NCBI RefSeq assembly: GCF_900143095.1
Contig: NZ_FRDA01000006.1
Span: 95,550 to 159,549 of the forward strand
Origin: Pseudomonas asturiensis
GTDB lineage: Bacteria > Pseudomonadota > Gammaproteobacteria > Pseudomonadales > Pseudomonadaceae
DNA: 64,000 nucleotides
Reading direction: 5' to 3'
The notes below the pieces were generated by a model, which saw only the letters and a program-made list of their open reading frames with translations, ran no database searches and was not told the DNA's origin. Below are positions 20,685 through 29,805 of this stretch, piece by piece; the first letter of the stretch is position 1; each line of letters starts with the position of its first letter. The translations under genes were made by a program, and so were the position numbers.

Positions 20685-20725
20685 ACACGCGCTTTAAGGT
20701 AGCGACCACATTTGTGGGAGCCGTG

Positions 20726-22630
20726 ATGATGAAACTATTAGAAGAAAATCAAACCACCGATCTGGAAAACATGGTCGGACTCACCCGCCGAGGCTTTATC
20801 ACCGCTGGCGCCCTGTGCGGCGCAGCGATGTTTCTGGGTGGCAACCTGTTGACCCGAAGCGCGCTCGCCACCGGTGTCGGCGCGGCTTCCGGCAGACTGC
20901 TGGGCTTTGAAAGCATCCCCACCGCCACGGCTGACAGCATCAGCCTGCCGCCAGGCTACAACGCCTCTGTGCTGATCAGTTGGGGCCAGCCGTTGCAGGC
21001 AGGCGGCCCGGCGTTCGACCCGAGCGGCAAAGGCACGGCCAAGGCTCAGGAAGTCCAGTTCGGCGACAACAACGACGGCATGAGCCTGTTCCCGATGCCG
21101 GGTCACAAGGATCGCGCGTTGATGGCGATCAACAACGAATACACCAACTACCGCTACCTCTTCGATCACGGCAAGGAACCACAGTCGGCCGAGGACGTGC
21201 AGAAAGCCCTTGCCGCAGAAGGCGTCTCGGTGATCGAGATCCAGCAGAAGAACGGCAAGTGGCAGTTCGTGCAGGGCTCGCGCTACAACCGCCGCGTGCA
21301 TGGCAATACGCCTATCACCCTGAGCGGGCCGGCCGCCGGGCATGAGTGGCTCAAGACCGACGCCGACAAGACCGGCACCCGCGTGTTGGGGACCTTTCAG
21401 AACTGCGCCAACGGCAAGACACCGTGGGGCACCTACCTGACCTGTGAAGAGAACTTCACCGACTGCTTCGGCAGCAGCAATCCCGAGCAGACCTTCGACG
21501 CGGGCATGAAGCGCTATGGCGTGGTCGCGGCCAGCAAGGACATCAACTGGCATCAGCACAACCCGCGCTTCGACATCGCCAAGAATCCCAACGAGGTCAA
21601 CCGTCACGGCTGGGTCGTCGAGATCGATCCGTTCGCGCCCGACTCCACGCCGGTCAAACGCACTGCACTGGGCCGCTTCAAGCATGAAAACGCCGCCTTC
21701 ACCCTGAGCAAGGGCGGTCGCGCCGTGGTGTACATGGGCGATGACGAGCGCGGTGAGTTCATCTACAAATTCATCAGCCGTAACACCATTGACCGCATCA
21801 ACCCGAAGAACAACCGCAGCCTGCTGGACCACGGCACGCTGTACGTGGCGCAGTTCGACGGTGGCGACAGCAACCCGGATCACCCGAAAGGCAAAGGCCA
21901 GTGGATCGAGTTGACTCACGGCAAGAACGGCCTGGACGCGGCGGCGGGCTTCAACAGCCAGGCCGAAGTGCTGATCCATGCACGGCTGGCGGCCAGCGTT
22001 GTAAAAGCGACGCGCATGGACCGCCCGGAATGGATCGTGGTCAGCCCCAAGGATGGCCAGGTCTATTGCACGCTGACCAACAACGTCAAACGTGGCGACG
22101 ACGGTCAACCGGTCGGCGGCCCCAACCCGCGAGCGAAGAACCAGTACGGGCAGATCCTGCGCTGGCGTGAAAGCGAAGATAACGCGTCGGCCATGACGTT
22201 TGAGTGGGATCTGTTCGTGGTCGCGGGCAACCCGACTGTGCATGCTGGCACGCCGCAGGCTGGCTCCAGCAATATCAACGCACAGAACATGTTCAACAGC
22301 CCGGACGGCCTGAGCTTCGACGAAGCCGGACGCTTGTGGATCCAGACCGACGGCGACTCCAGCAACAAGGGTGACTTCGCGGGCATGGGCAACAACCAGA
22401 TGCTGTGTGCCGACCCTGCGAGCGGGGAAATCCGTCGTTTTCTGGTCGGCCCTATTGGTTGCGAAATCACCGGCATCAGCTTCGCGCCGGACTATCGCAC
22501 GATGTTCATCGGCATTCAGCACCCCGGCGAAAACGGCGGCTCTACGTTCCCCGAGCACCTGCCCAACGGCAAACCGCGTTCCTCGGTGATGGTGATTACC
22601 CGTCAGGACGGCGGCGTTATCGGCGCCTGA
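20726..22630 (+). CDS. phoX: PhoX-family alkaline phosphatase, Tat-exported
   Basis: A 634-residue periplasmic or secreted phosphatase (DUF839). A twin-arginine signal TRRGFITAGALCGAAMFLGG begins near residue 20. The mature protein has the family segments MPGHKDRALMAINNEYTNY, TPWGTYLTCEENFTDCFG and GRFKHENAAF. PhoX enzymes use calcium and iron and release phosphate from organic esters under phosphate limitation. The ATG at 20726 follows GGGAG. A Pho-box-like repeat lies upstream. Confidence 0.93.
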   Translation: MMKLLEENQTTDLENMVGLTRRGFITAGALCGAAMFLGGNLLTRSALATGVGAASGRLLGFESIPTATADSISLPPGYNASVLISWGQPLQAGGPAFDPSGKGTAKAQEVQFGDNNDGMSLFPMPGHKDRALMAINNEYTNYRYLFDHGKEPQSAEDVQKALAAEGVSVIEIQQKNGKWQFVQGSRYNRRVHGNTPITLSGPAAGHEWLKTDADKTGTRVLGTFQNCANGKTPWGTYLTCEENFTDCFGSSNPEQTFDAGMKRYGVVAASKDINWHQHNPRFDIAKNPNEVNRHGWVVEIDPFAPDSTPVKRTALGRFKHENAAFTLSKGGRAVVYMGDDERGEFIYKFISRNTIDRINPKNNRSLLDHGTLYVAQFDGGDSNPDHPKGKGQWIELTHGKNGLDAAAGFNSQAEVLIHARLAASVVKATRMDRPEWIVVSPKDGQVYCTLTNNVKRGDDGQPVGGPNPRAKNQYGQILRWRESEDNASAMTFEWDLFVVAGNPTVHAGTPQAGSSNINAQNMFNSPDGLSFDEAGRLWIQTDGDSSNKGDFAGMGNNQMLCADPASGEIRRFLVGPIGCEITGISFAPDYRTMFIGIQHPGENGGSTFPEHLPNGKPRSSVMVITRQDGGVIGA

Positions 22631-22705
22631 CAGAGACTGATCGTTTGACAGTGCGGCGCGAGCCGCCTGTCGAACACCACGCAACTCACTGAATACACAC
22701 GCTTT

Positions 22706-22793
22706 GTGGGAGCGAGCTTGCTCGCGAAAGGGCCTGTGTATCCGACGAGCATTCAGCGACTGAAACACAGTATTCGCGGACACGTCCGCCACC
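22706..22793. repeat. REP pair (mixed REPIN)
   Basis: The palindrome GTGGGAGCGAGCTTGCTCGC starts at 22706 and is followed 45 bases later by an inverted element containing TTCGCGGACACGTCCGCC. Inverted REP pairs between genes are typical of Pseudomonas. The rest of the gap from 22631 to 22831 shows nothing else. Confidence 0.8.
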
Positions 22794-22831
22794 AGCATCC
22801 CGAGCGTTGGCACGATCAGGTACAGCCAACC

Positions 22832-23665
22832 TCAGTCAATCAATCCGTTCACGTCATAGAACGGGTACGGCCCTTCATACTCTCCGAACACCGCGTTATG
22901 GCTGACCAGCCCTTCCTGGGGGTGCCAGCGGTGCAGCACGTAACCGGCAGGCTCCAGGTTGAAATGCGCAGGCGCGTCAGCGTCCAGGTCGAGCACGATC
23001 TGATGCGAGGTGCCGGGGCAGACGCAGGTCAGGCTGCCACCGAAGCGACGCTGCATCGGCCGGTGCAAATGCCCGCATAACAGACGTTCCACCTGCGGAT
23101 GCCTGGCGATGACCCGCTCAAGCTCCTTCGCGTTGCCAAACGGCTGATGATCCATATGGCCGATACCGGACATGAACGGCGGGTGATGCAGGATGATCAC
23201 TGTCGGCACATCAGGTCGACGCGACAGTTGAGCGTGCAGCCAGTCGAGCTGGCAGAAATCCAGGTGCCCGCCGTGCTCGCCCGGAATGGTCGAGTCCAGG
23301 CCGATCAGCCGCACCGGATGCTGCTCCACCACCCAGTCCAGCGGGCCGTTCGCTGACAGCGGCAGGTAGACGTGATCCGCAAAGGTAGCCAACAGGTGTT
23401 CACGATCGTCGTGATTGCCGGGCACCAGGTAAAACGGCATCTGCAAGCGATCCAGTTCCGGCTTGAGCACCGCGTATTCGTCGGCACGGCCAAAGTCCAC
23501 CAGATCACCGCTGATCACCACAATATCGGGACGCTGTTTGCTGGCATTGATGTGTTCGACAGCGCGGCGAAGCGCACCCAGCGTATCGACGATGCCATAG
23601 GTCAGGCGGCCATCGGCCTTGAGGTGCAGGTCGCTGATCTGGGCGATAAGAAACGGACGATTCAA
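22832..23665 (-). CDS. GpdQ-like metallophosphodiesterase
   Basis: A 277-residue class III phosphodiesterase. Metal-ligand motifs are ISDLHLK (residues 10-16), SGDLVDFGR, PGNHDD, HHPP and CGHLHRP. Details such as YGIVDT, EY after SGDLVDFGRAD, PGTSHQ and the late YEGPYPFY agree better with the glycerophosphodiesterase GpdQ than with CpdA. It is the last gene of an ABC transporter operon, 24 bases after the ATPase, which suggests hydrolysis of an imported phosphodiester. A cyclic nucleotide substrate is the alternative. Confidence 0.85.
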   Translation of the reverse strand: MNRPFLIAQISDLHLKADGRLTYGIVDTLGALRRAVEHINASKQRPDIVVISGDLVDFGRADEYAVLKPELDRLQMPFYLVPGNHDDREHLLATFADHVYLPLSANGPLDWVVEQHPVRLIGLDSTIPGEHGGHLDFCQLDWLHAQLSRRPDVPTVIILHHPPFMSGIGHMDHQPFGNAKELERVIARHPQVERLLCGHLHRPMQRRFGGSLTCVCPGTSHQIVLDLDADAPAHFNLEPAGYVLHRWHPQEGLVSHNAVFGEYEGPYPFYDVNGLID

Positions 23666-23689
23666 AATAATCTCTCGACAGAAAACGGC

Positions 23690-24721
23690 TTACGAATTCA
23701 GGGTGAACAGCACGCTGGGGTCGACACTCAGTCCCAGGTGCGCGCCTGCTGCATGGATCAGGTTGTCAGGGCTGTCGACCAGCAAGGGTTGAGCGCCGCC
23801 GACATCCACCAGCAGCCGACTCTGCGCGCCCTGGAAGAACTGCCCGACCAGCCGACCCTGCAACTGCCCGCGCTCGGGTGTCAGGCGCAGATGCTCGGGA
23901 CGGCAATACACCGTGTCCGGCAGATCAACGCCCGACCACGGCAACTCGCCGCCACTGACCTTCAGGCCAGACGCCGTACGCCCAAGCACGCTGAACGCGT
24001 TGAGGTTGCCCACGAATCCGGCCACGAACGCATTGGCAGGCTGTTGATAGATTTCCCTGGGCGTTGCCAGTTGCGACACACAGCCTTTGTCCATGACCAG
24101 AATCCGGTCACCCAACGCCATGGCTTCACCCTGATCGTGGGTCACGAACACCGAGGTGATACCCAGCCCGCGCAGCAATTGATCCAGCTCGCTGCGCAGG
24201 CGCTCGCGCAGTTGTGCATCCAGAGCGGCCAGCGGCTCGTCGAGCAACAACACCCGAGGACGCGGCGCCAACGCACGCGCCAAGGCAACGCGCTGGCGCT
24301 GGCCACCGGACAATTCGTGAACGCGACGCTTGCCGTGATCGGTCAGCCCGACCAGCTCAAGCAATTCATCGCAGCGCTTGTTTCGCTCGGCGTGCGACAG
24401 GCCTCGAATCTTCAGGCCATAGACAATGTTCCCCGCCACATCGAGATTGGGAAACAGCGCGTAGTTCTGAAACACCATGCCGACGTCACGCCGCTCGATG
24501 GGCAGGTGCGTGACGTCCTGATCGTCGAACAACACCTGCCCGATATCCGGGCGCTCAAGCCCGGCGATCAGACGCAACGTGGTGGTTTTTCCGCAGCCGG
24601 ACGGACCGAGAATCGCCAGCGTTTCGCCGGGCGAAATCGTCAGGTGCAGGTCCTGTAACGCAACGGTGCCGTCGGCAAATGCCTTGCGGCAGCCCTTAAG
24701 GCGAATGGTCGTGCCGCTCAT
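23690..24721 (-). CDS. ABC transporter ATP-binding protein (iron/polyamine/phosphonate type)
   Basis: A 343-residue ATPase with Walker A GPSGCGKTT, the Q-loop MVFQNYALFPN, signature LSGGQRQRVALARAL, Walker B RVLLLDEP and switch His in FVTHDQGEA. A TOBE domain follows in the C-terminal quarter. The start overlaps the end of the permease gene by four bases. Confidence 0.95.
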   Translation of the reverse strand: MSGTTIRLKGCRKAFADGTVALQDLHLTISPGETLAILGPSGCGKTTTLRLIAGLERPDIGQVLFDDQDVTHLPIERRDVGMVFQNYALFPNLDVAGNIVYGLKIRGLSHAERNKRCDELLELVGLTDHGKRRVHELSGGQRQRVALARALAPRPRVLLLDEPLAALDAQLRERLRSELDQLLRGLGITSVFVTHDQGEAMALGDRILVMDKGCVSQLATPREIYQQPANAFVAGFVGNLNAFSVLGRTASGLKVSGGELPWSGVDLPDTVYCRPEHLRLTPERGQLQGRLVGQFFQGAQSRLLVDVGGAQPLLVDSPDNLIHAAGAHLGLSVDPSVLFTLNS

Positions 24722-25512
24722 CGGCTGTCTCCTCGAGCAAGTCGGGCGCTGATGGCCTGCAACGCAATCAGCAGCGGCACAATCAGCAACAGAAAAAGAA
24801 GGGTGTAGGCGCTGGCGACTTCCAGCCGCGCCGAGGCATAGCTGTCAGCAAGGCCAACCGGCAGGGTCTTGGTCATGGGCGTGTGCAGCATCCAGGTCAG
24901 GTTGAATTCGCCCAGCGACAATGTAACCACCATCAGCACACCGGCCAGGATCCCGGCGCGGCAGTTGGGCACCACCACGCTGAAGAACCGTTTGATTGGC
25001 CCGGCCCCCAGACTCGCGGCAGCCTCTTCAAGCACTGGCAATTGCTGGCGCTGCATGACGGCCATCACCGGACGCACCAGAAACGGCAGCGTGAACAGCA
25101 CGTGGCCGACCAGAATGAACAGCCAACTGCCCCGAAAGCTGCCGAACTGTCCGTAGGTCAATAGCAGCGCAAGGGCACTGGCGAGTCCCGGCATGGCGAC
25201 GGGCAACACCATCAGTTCTTCAAAAGCACGACTGAAGCGGTTGTTCATGCGCACCAGTGCATACGCGGCCGGCACGCCAATCAGGCACACGCACAGCGCA
25301 CAGGCCACAGCCAGTTGGAGCGACAGCCACACCGTCGGCGAATAGGCCTGCCAGACCTGCGCCAGCCAGTCGAAGGTCAGCCCGCTCGACAGGCCTTGAA
25401 AGTAATTGCGCGTCAGACCTGCCAGCAGCGACAGCACTACCGGGACCAGCATGAACGCGCAGACCATCAGGGTGAACAGCAATTGCGCAGCAAACAGGGG
25501 AGAACGTTTCAC
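24718..25512 (-). CDS. ABC transporter permease, second subunit
   Basis: A 264-residue membrane protein with about six membrane segments and the inner-membrane EAA loop EEAAASLGAGPIKRFFSVVVP. The GTG start (VKRSPLFAAQ) overlaps the stop of the first permease by four bases (GTGA). Longer upstream frames are shadows of that permease. Confidence 0.93.
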   Translation of the reverse strand: MKRSPLFAAQLLFTLMVCAFMLVPVVLSLLAGLTRNYFQGLSSGLTFDWLAQVWQAYSPTVWLSLQLAVACALCVCLIGVPAAYALVRMNNRFSRAFEELMVLPVAMPGLASALALLLTYGQFGSFRGSWLFILVGHVLFTLPFLVRPVMAVMQRQQLPVLEEAAASLGAGPIKRFFSVVVPNCRAGILAGVLMVVTLSLGEFNLTWMLHTPMTKTLPVGLADSYASARLEVASAYTLLFLLLIVPLLIALQAISARLARGDSR

Positions 25513-26378
25513 AGGGCAATCCCCGAATTTTTGACCAGACGGCGCGCCAGCAACAGCACCGCCCAAGTCACCAGGCCGAGAATCACCGACAACGCAGCAG
25601 CGACCGTAAAGTTGGCGTAGTTGGTGAATACGTTGTAAATCGCGACCGGCGTGACATTCAGGCGCGTGCCCAAGGTGAACGCCGTACCGAATGCCCCCAT
25701 TGACGTCGCAAAGCAGATCGCCCCGCAGGACACCAGTGCAGGCATCAGGCCCGGCACGATCACGTCGCACACCACGCGCCAGTGTCCGGCACCGAGAGAA
25801 TGCGCAGCCTCCTCAAGACTTCGGTCCAGGCTTTCACACGCCGCCATCACCGTGAGGATCACGCGCGGAATCGAGAAATACAGGTAGCCGATGAACAGCC
25901 CGGTCAGCGAATAGGCGAAGATCCACCGCTCGCCGGCCAGCTCCAGACCGAGCGCGGCGAAGATGCCTTGCCGACCGGCCAGCAGGATCACCAGAAAACC
26001 TACCACCACGCCGGGAAACGCCAGAGGAAAGGTCAGCAGTGCGACCAGCGCCGAGCGGCCGAAGAACTGATTGCGGGCAAGAAACACACCGCTGATCCCG
26101 CCGACCAACAACGCCGCCAGTGTCACCACGGCAGCCAGCACACAGGTCTGCGCCAGACTGCCCATGTACTGAGCGCTGCTCAGCACCTGCCAGTAACCGC
26201 TGCCATCGACCTCGTTGCCCTGCGCGCCGAGCACGATCAAATGCGTCAGCGGCAGCAGCCAGAATGCGAGCAGAACCGCCATCGCCGGGGCAAGCGCCAC
26301 GGCCGCGGACGGGCGCAGGCGCAACCTGGACAATCCGCTCGAACGCACAGCAATGACATTCCCCAGCGAGGCGGACAT
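25509..26378 (-). CDS. ABC transporter permease, first subunit
   Basis: A 289-residue membrane protein with an EAA loop LEEAAHSLGAGHWRVVCDVIVPGLMP and about six membrane segments. The ATG shares one base with the stop of the binding-protein gene (TAATG), so translation is coupled. Confidence 0.94.
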   Translation of the reverse strand: MSASLGNVIAVRSSGLSRLRLRPSAAVALAPAMAVLLAFWLLPLTHLIVLGAQGNEVDGSGYWQVLSSAQYMGSLAQTCVLAAVVTLAALLVGGISGVFLARNQFFGRSALVALLTFPLAFPGVVVGFLVILLAGRQGIFAALGLELAGERWIFAYSLTGLFIGYLYFSIPRVILTVMAACESLDRSLEEAAHSLGAGHWRVVCDVIVPGLMPALVSCGAICFATSMGAFGTAFTLGTRLNVTPVAIYNVFTNYANFTVAAALSVILGLVTWAVLLLARRLVKNSGIAL

Positions 26379-27379
26379 TACTTCACCTCTCGCAGGTAAC
26401 GGGCGGCGAACGCTTCCTGCACGGCTGCCATGTGCTGGTAATCCACCACACCGGCGCGGGCATAGTCGCTGTCCGGCAGGAATTGCGCCGCCACGTCAGC
26501 AGGCATGGTCGAGCGTACCGGACGCAGATACGCCTTGGCCCACAGCGCCTGACCTGCGTCGGACAGCACGAAGTCCAGCACCTTCTCGGCATTCGCACGA
26601 TGCGGTGCCTTGGCCACCAGGCTCATCACGTACGGCACGCCGATGGTGCCTTCCTTGGGGATCACGAACGCGACGTTGGCCTTGTCCTTGTAGCGCGCGC
26701 GATAGGCATTGAAGTCGTAGTCGACCAGGATCGGCAGCTCACCGGACAGCACGCGGGCATAAGCCGTCTGCTTGGGCACGATGGGTGAGTTTTTCGCCAG
26801 TTTCTGGAAGTAGTCGATGGCAGGTGTGAAGTTGTCCAGAGTGCCGCCCATGGCCTGGTTGATCGCTACAGCAGAGACGTAACCGACGAATGCACTGGAA
26901 GGATCAAGGTAGCCGACCATGCCTTTGTACTCAGGCTTGAGCAGGTCTGCCCAGCTCTGCGGCACCGGCAAACCGCCCAGGGCATCGACGTTGACCATGA
27001 TGCCCAACGTTCCGGAATGAATGGCGAACCAGTGCCCGGCCGGGTCCTTCAAACCTGCGGGGATTTCATCCCAGTGCTTGGGCTTGTAGGTGTCGACCAC
27101 ACCGGCCTTCTGCGCCTGCAGGCCGAAGGTCACGCCGTAATACACCACATCGGCCACCGGCGCGGCCTGCTCGGCGACGATTTGCGCCAGCGCCTGCCCG
27201 GAGTTCTTGTTGTCCAGCGGTACCTGCACGCCGGTGCTGTCGGCAATTGCCTTGAGCTGCGAACCCCAATCCGCCCACTCGGGCGGACAGTTGTAGCAAA
27301 TCGCGTTTTCGGCGGCCTGGGCAAGGCTGGCCGCACCACACAACAACAGTGCCGCGAGGGTTTTACTGAAGCTGAGCAT
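26378..27379 (-). CDS. ABC transporter periplasmic substrate-binding protein
   Basis: A 333-residue protein with a clear signal peptide ending AASLAQAA. It belongs to the extracellular solute-binding group that includes iron, polyamine and phosphonate carriers (GTLGIMVNVDALGG, MVGYLDPSSAFVGYV). Two cysteines (CYNC) follow soon after the signal. AGGAG lies 7 bases before the ATG at 27379. The ligand cannot be read from sequence. The phosphodiesterase in the same operon suggests a phosphate ester. Confidence 0.92.
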   Translation of the reverse strand: MLSFSKTLAALLLCGAASLAQAAENAICYNCPPEWADWGSQLKAIADSTGVQVPLDNKNSGQALAQIVAEQAAPVADVVYYGVTFGLQAQKAGVVDTYKPKHWDEIPAGLKDPAGHWFAIHSGTLGIMVNVDALGGLPVPQSWADLLKPEYKGMVGYLDPSSAFVGYVSAVAINQAMGGTLDNFTPAIDYFQKLAKNSPIVPKQTAYARVLSGELPILVDYDFNAYRARYKDKANVAFVIPKEGTIGVPYVMSLVAKAPHRANAEKVLDFVLSDAGQALWAKAYLRPVRSTMPADVAAQFLPDSDYARAGVVDYQHMAAVQEAFAARYLREVK

Positions 27380-28382
27380 GAAACGTCTCCTGATAGGACT
27401 GGGTACTTTCGCCGGGCCGGATATGGCACGGCAGGCAATGGGAAACCGGCGCAGCGCCAGCGATCTGGGCCAGCAACTGGTCAATAAGGGTGTGCGCCAG
27501 TTCGGCAATGGGCTGAACGACGGTGCTTAACGTGGGGTGCATCTGAGTGCCAAGGGCGATGCCATCGAAGCCCATCACCGACACACGCTGAGGCACCTCC
27601 AGCCCATTGCGTCGCAACTCGGCAATCAGGCTGATGGCCAGCAGGTCGTTGGAACACACCAGCGCCGTCGGTGCGTCGGGGCCACGCAGCAGGGGTTCGA
27701 GCGCGGCGAAATCAGCCTGGGTGTGAGCAGGCATTTCGATGACCGGCAGCTGTTCAAGGCCATGGGCGACGACGGCATCGCCATAGCCCGCATAACGCAG
27801 GCGAGCGCGATCCGACTGCATGGCCGGACCTGCGACCATGGCGATGCGCTGATGCCCCAGTTCAATCAAATGGCGGGTGGCCAGCGCCATGCCCGCACGG
27901 TTATCCACCGAGACCGCGCTGTAGTCCGGGTTGTCGGTCTGGTGGTAGGCAAGCACGAAGGGCGTGTCTTCGTTGATCAGGCCTTGCAGCACCTGATTGT
28001 GCTCGGCGTCGGTCACTGTCAGCACCAGCCCGTCGACCCGTTGGCGCAGCAACTCTTCCACCACGTCGCTTTCGCGCTCGCTGGCGTAGTCGGTGGTGAC
28101 CAGCAACAGGTTGTACCCGCGCTGACGAGCGGCGCTCTCCATGGCCTGAAACTGTTCGGCAAAGACAGGGTTGTGCAGATTGGGAACGACCACGCCGATC
28201 AGGTTGGTGGTCTGCAGGCGCAACTGACGCCCCAGCCGGTTCGGCCGGAAGCCCAGCTCGCGAGCGGCAACGAAAACCTTCTCCCGGGTATCGGCACGCA
28301 CCACGTCTGGTGTGGCGAAAGCACGGGCAGCCGTGGCCCGGGAAACCCCCGCCAGACGTGCCACCGTTTTCAGATCCGTCAT
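27363..28382 (-). CDS. LacI-family transcriptional regulator
   Basis: A 339-residue repressor. The N-terminal HTH is MTDLKTVARLAGVSRATAARAF, with hinge REKVFVAARELGFRPN and a periplasmic-binding-like sensor domain. It is the first gene of the transporter operon and its end overlaps the binding-protein gene by 17 bases, so it very probably controls the operon in response to the imported ligand. Confidence 0.93.
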   Translation of the reverse strand: MTDLKTVARLAGVSRATAARAFATPDVVRADTREKVFVAARELGFRPNRLGRQLRLQTTNLIGVVVPNLHNPVFAEQFQAMESAARQRGYNLLLVTTDYASERESDVVEELLRQRVDGLVLTVTDAEHNQVLQGLINEDTPFVLAYHQTDNPDYSAVSVDNRAGMALATRHLIELGHQRIAMVAGPAMQSDRARLRYAGYGDAVVAHGLEQLPVIEMPAHTQADFAALEPLLRGPDAPTALVCSNDLLAISLIAELRRNGLEVPQRVSVMGFDGIALGTQMHPTLSTVVQPIAELAHTLIDQLLAQIAGAAPVSHCLPCHIRPGESTQSYQETFHAQLQ

Positions 28383-28579
28383 TGTCGCCCCCTTTTGAGA
28401 TCGATCTCATTGGCGGCGACTGTAAAGCCCAAACATGGCTGAATAGCGAACGGACGATGACCGTTTGGTGACAAACCCGGGTTCGCGCAGATTAAACATC
28501 CAGGGTTTTGGCGAACCGGGACCGGTCTGCGTTAACATCAGCGGTCCGACGCGGCAACCTGCTGCGCGCAGGAGTAGTC

Positions 28580-29554
28580 ATGGCTCATCCGTTCGCAACA
28601 CTTACTCCCGACCTGGTCCTCGATGCAGTCGAAAGCATCGGTTTTCTCAGCGATGCGCGCATTCTGGCGCTCAACAGTTATGAAAACCGGGTGTATCAGG
28701 TCGGTATCGAAGACGGCCAGCCGCTGATCGCCAAGTTCTACCGTCCACAACGCTGGACCAACGAGGCGATTCTCGAAGAACACAGCTTCACCCACGAGCT
28801 GACCACGGTCGAAGTACCGGTGGTCGCACCCATGGTGCACAACGGTGAAACCCTGTTCGAACACGCAGGCTTTCGCTTCACGCTGTTTCCGCGTCGTGGC
28901 GGACGTGCGCCCGAGCCGGGCAATCTCGACCAGTTGTACCGTCTGGGGCAGTTGCTCGGCCGCATTCACGCCGTGGGCGCAACCAAGCCATTCGCGCACC
29001 GGGAGGCGCTGGGCGTGAAGAACTTCGGTCGTGATTCGGTCAATTACCTGCTGGAGAACGACTGCATCCCCCGCAGCCTGCTGCCCGCCTACGAGTCCGT
29101 GGCCCGCGATCTGCTCAAGCGTGTCGAGGACGTTTACGCCGCCACGCCACACACCAACATCCGCATGCACGGCGACTGCCACCCCGGCAACATGATGTGC
29201 CGCGACGATGTATTCCACATCGTCGACCTGGACGACTGTCGCATGGGGCCTGCGGTGCAGGACATCTGGATGATGCTGGCCGGTGATCGCCAGGAACGCC
29301 TTGGCCAATTGTCCGAGTTGATGGACGGCTACAACGAATTCCACGACTTCGATCCGCGCGAACTGGCCCTGATCGAACCGCTGCGCGCCCTGCGCCTGAT
29401 GCATTACAGCGCCTGGCTGGCCAGGCGCTGGGATGACCCCGCGTTCCCGCACAGCTTCCCCTGGTTCGGCACCGAGCGTTACTGGGGCGACCAGATCCTG
29501 GCCCTTCGCGAGCAAATGTCAGCGTTGAATGAGGAGCCGTTGAAGCTGTTTTGA
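28580..29554 (+). CDS. srkA: SrkA/YihE-type stress response kinase
   Basis: A 324-residue aminoglycoside-phosphotransferase-like Ser/Thr kinase. The catalytic loop is HGDCHPGNMM and the metal site is IVDLDDCRMGPAVQD. N-terminal NSYENRVYQVG and LIAKFYRPQRW form the nucleotide pocket. The ATG at 28580 follows GGAG. In E. coli the homologue protects against stress-induced death. Confidence 0.93.
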   Translation: MAHPFATLTPDLVLDAVESIGFLSDARILALNSYENRVYQVGIEDGQPLIAKFYRPQRWTNEAILEEHSFTHELTTVEVPVVAPMVHNGETLFEHAGFRFTLFPRRGGRAPEPGNLDQLYRLGQLLGRIHAVGATKPFAHREALGVKNFGRDSVNYLLENDCIPRSLLPAYESVARDLLKRVEDVYAATPHTNIRMHGDCHPGNMMCRDDVFHIVDLDDCRMGPAVQDIWMMLAGDRQERLGQLSELMDGYNEFHDFDPRELALIEPLRALRLMHYSAWLARRWDDPAFPHSFPWFGTERYWGDQILALREQMSALNEEPLKLF

Positions 29555-29604
29555 ACGTTCCCCTACACGTATACGCACATCTGGGCGAATCGACGCGGGC
29601 GTTG

Positions 29605-29694
29605 GTGGGAGCGAGCTTGCTCGCGAAGAGGCCGGAACAGCCCCGGAAGAAGAGTCGCCTGAACGCTGGCCTTCGCGAGCAAGCTCGCTCCCAC
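29605..29694. repeat. REPIN: inverted REP pair
   Basis: GTGGGAGCGAGCTTGCTCGC at 29605 is mirrored by GCGAGCAAGCTCGCTCCCAC ending at 29694, with 44 bases between. The two arms are exact reverse complements over about 23 bases. The rest of the gap from 29555 to 29805 shows no gene. Confidence 0.92.
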
Positions 29695-29805
29695 AAGTCC
29701 TTGTATCTATCGAGCAAAACTGTTCAAGAGCCTCGGCGCGAAGCCTGGGCACAGTCAGCAACTCACTACTAAAAACCGGAACAACCTGCTTTTAAGGGAC
29801 GACCC

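Noticed and set aside
20738..22813. 691-codon open frame antisense to phoX
   Set aside because: It is a shadow of a GC-rich gene with strong third-position bias. It has no recognisable domain, and phoX on the other strand has a Tat signal and family motifs.
22832..23665. CpdA cAMP phosphodiesterase
   Set aside because: Motifs outside the metal site (YGIVDT, PGTSHQ, YEGPYPFY) and the transporter context favour a GpdQ-like enzyme, though cAMP hydrolysis cannot be excluded.
29605..29694. Transposon ends or CRISPR-like repeats
   Set aside because: They are short inverted REP palindromes of a known Pseudomonas type, with no transposase and no regular spacer series.
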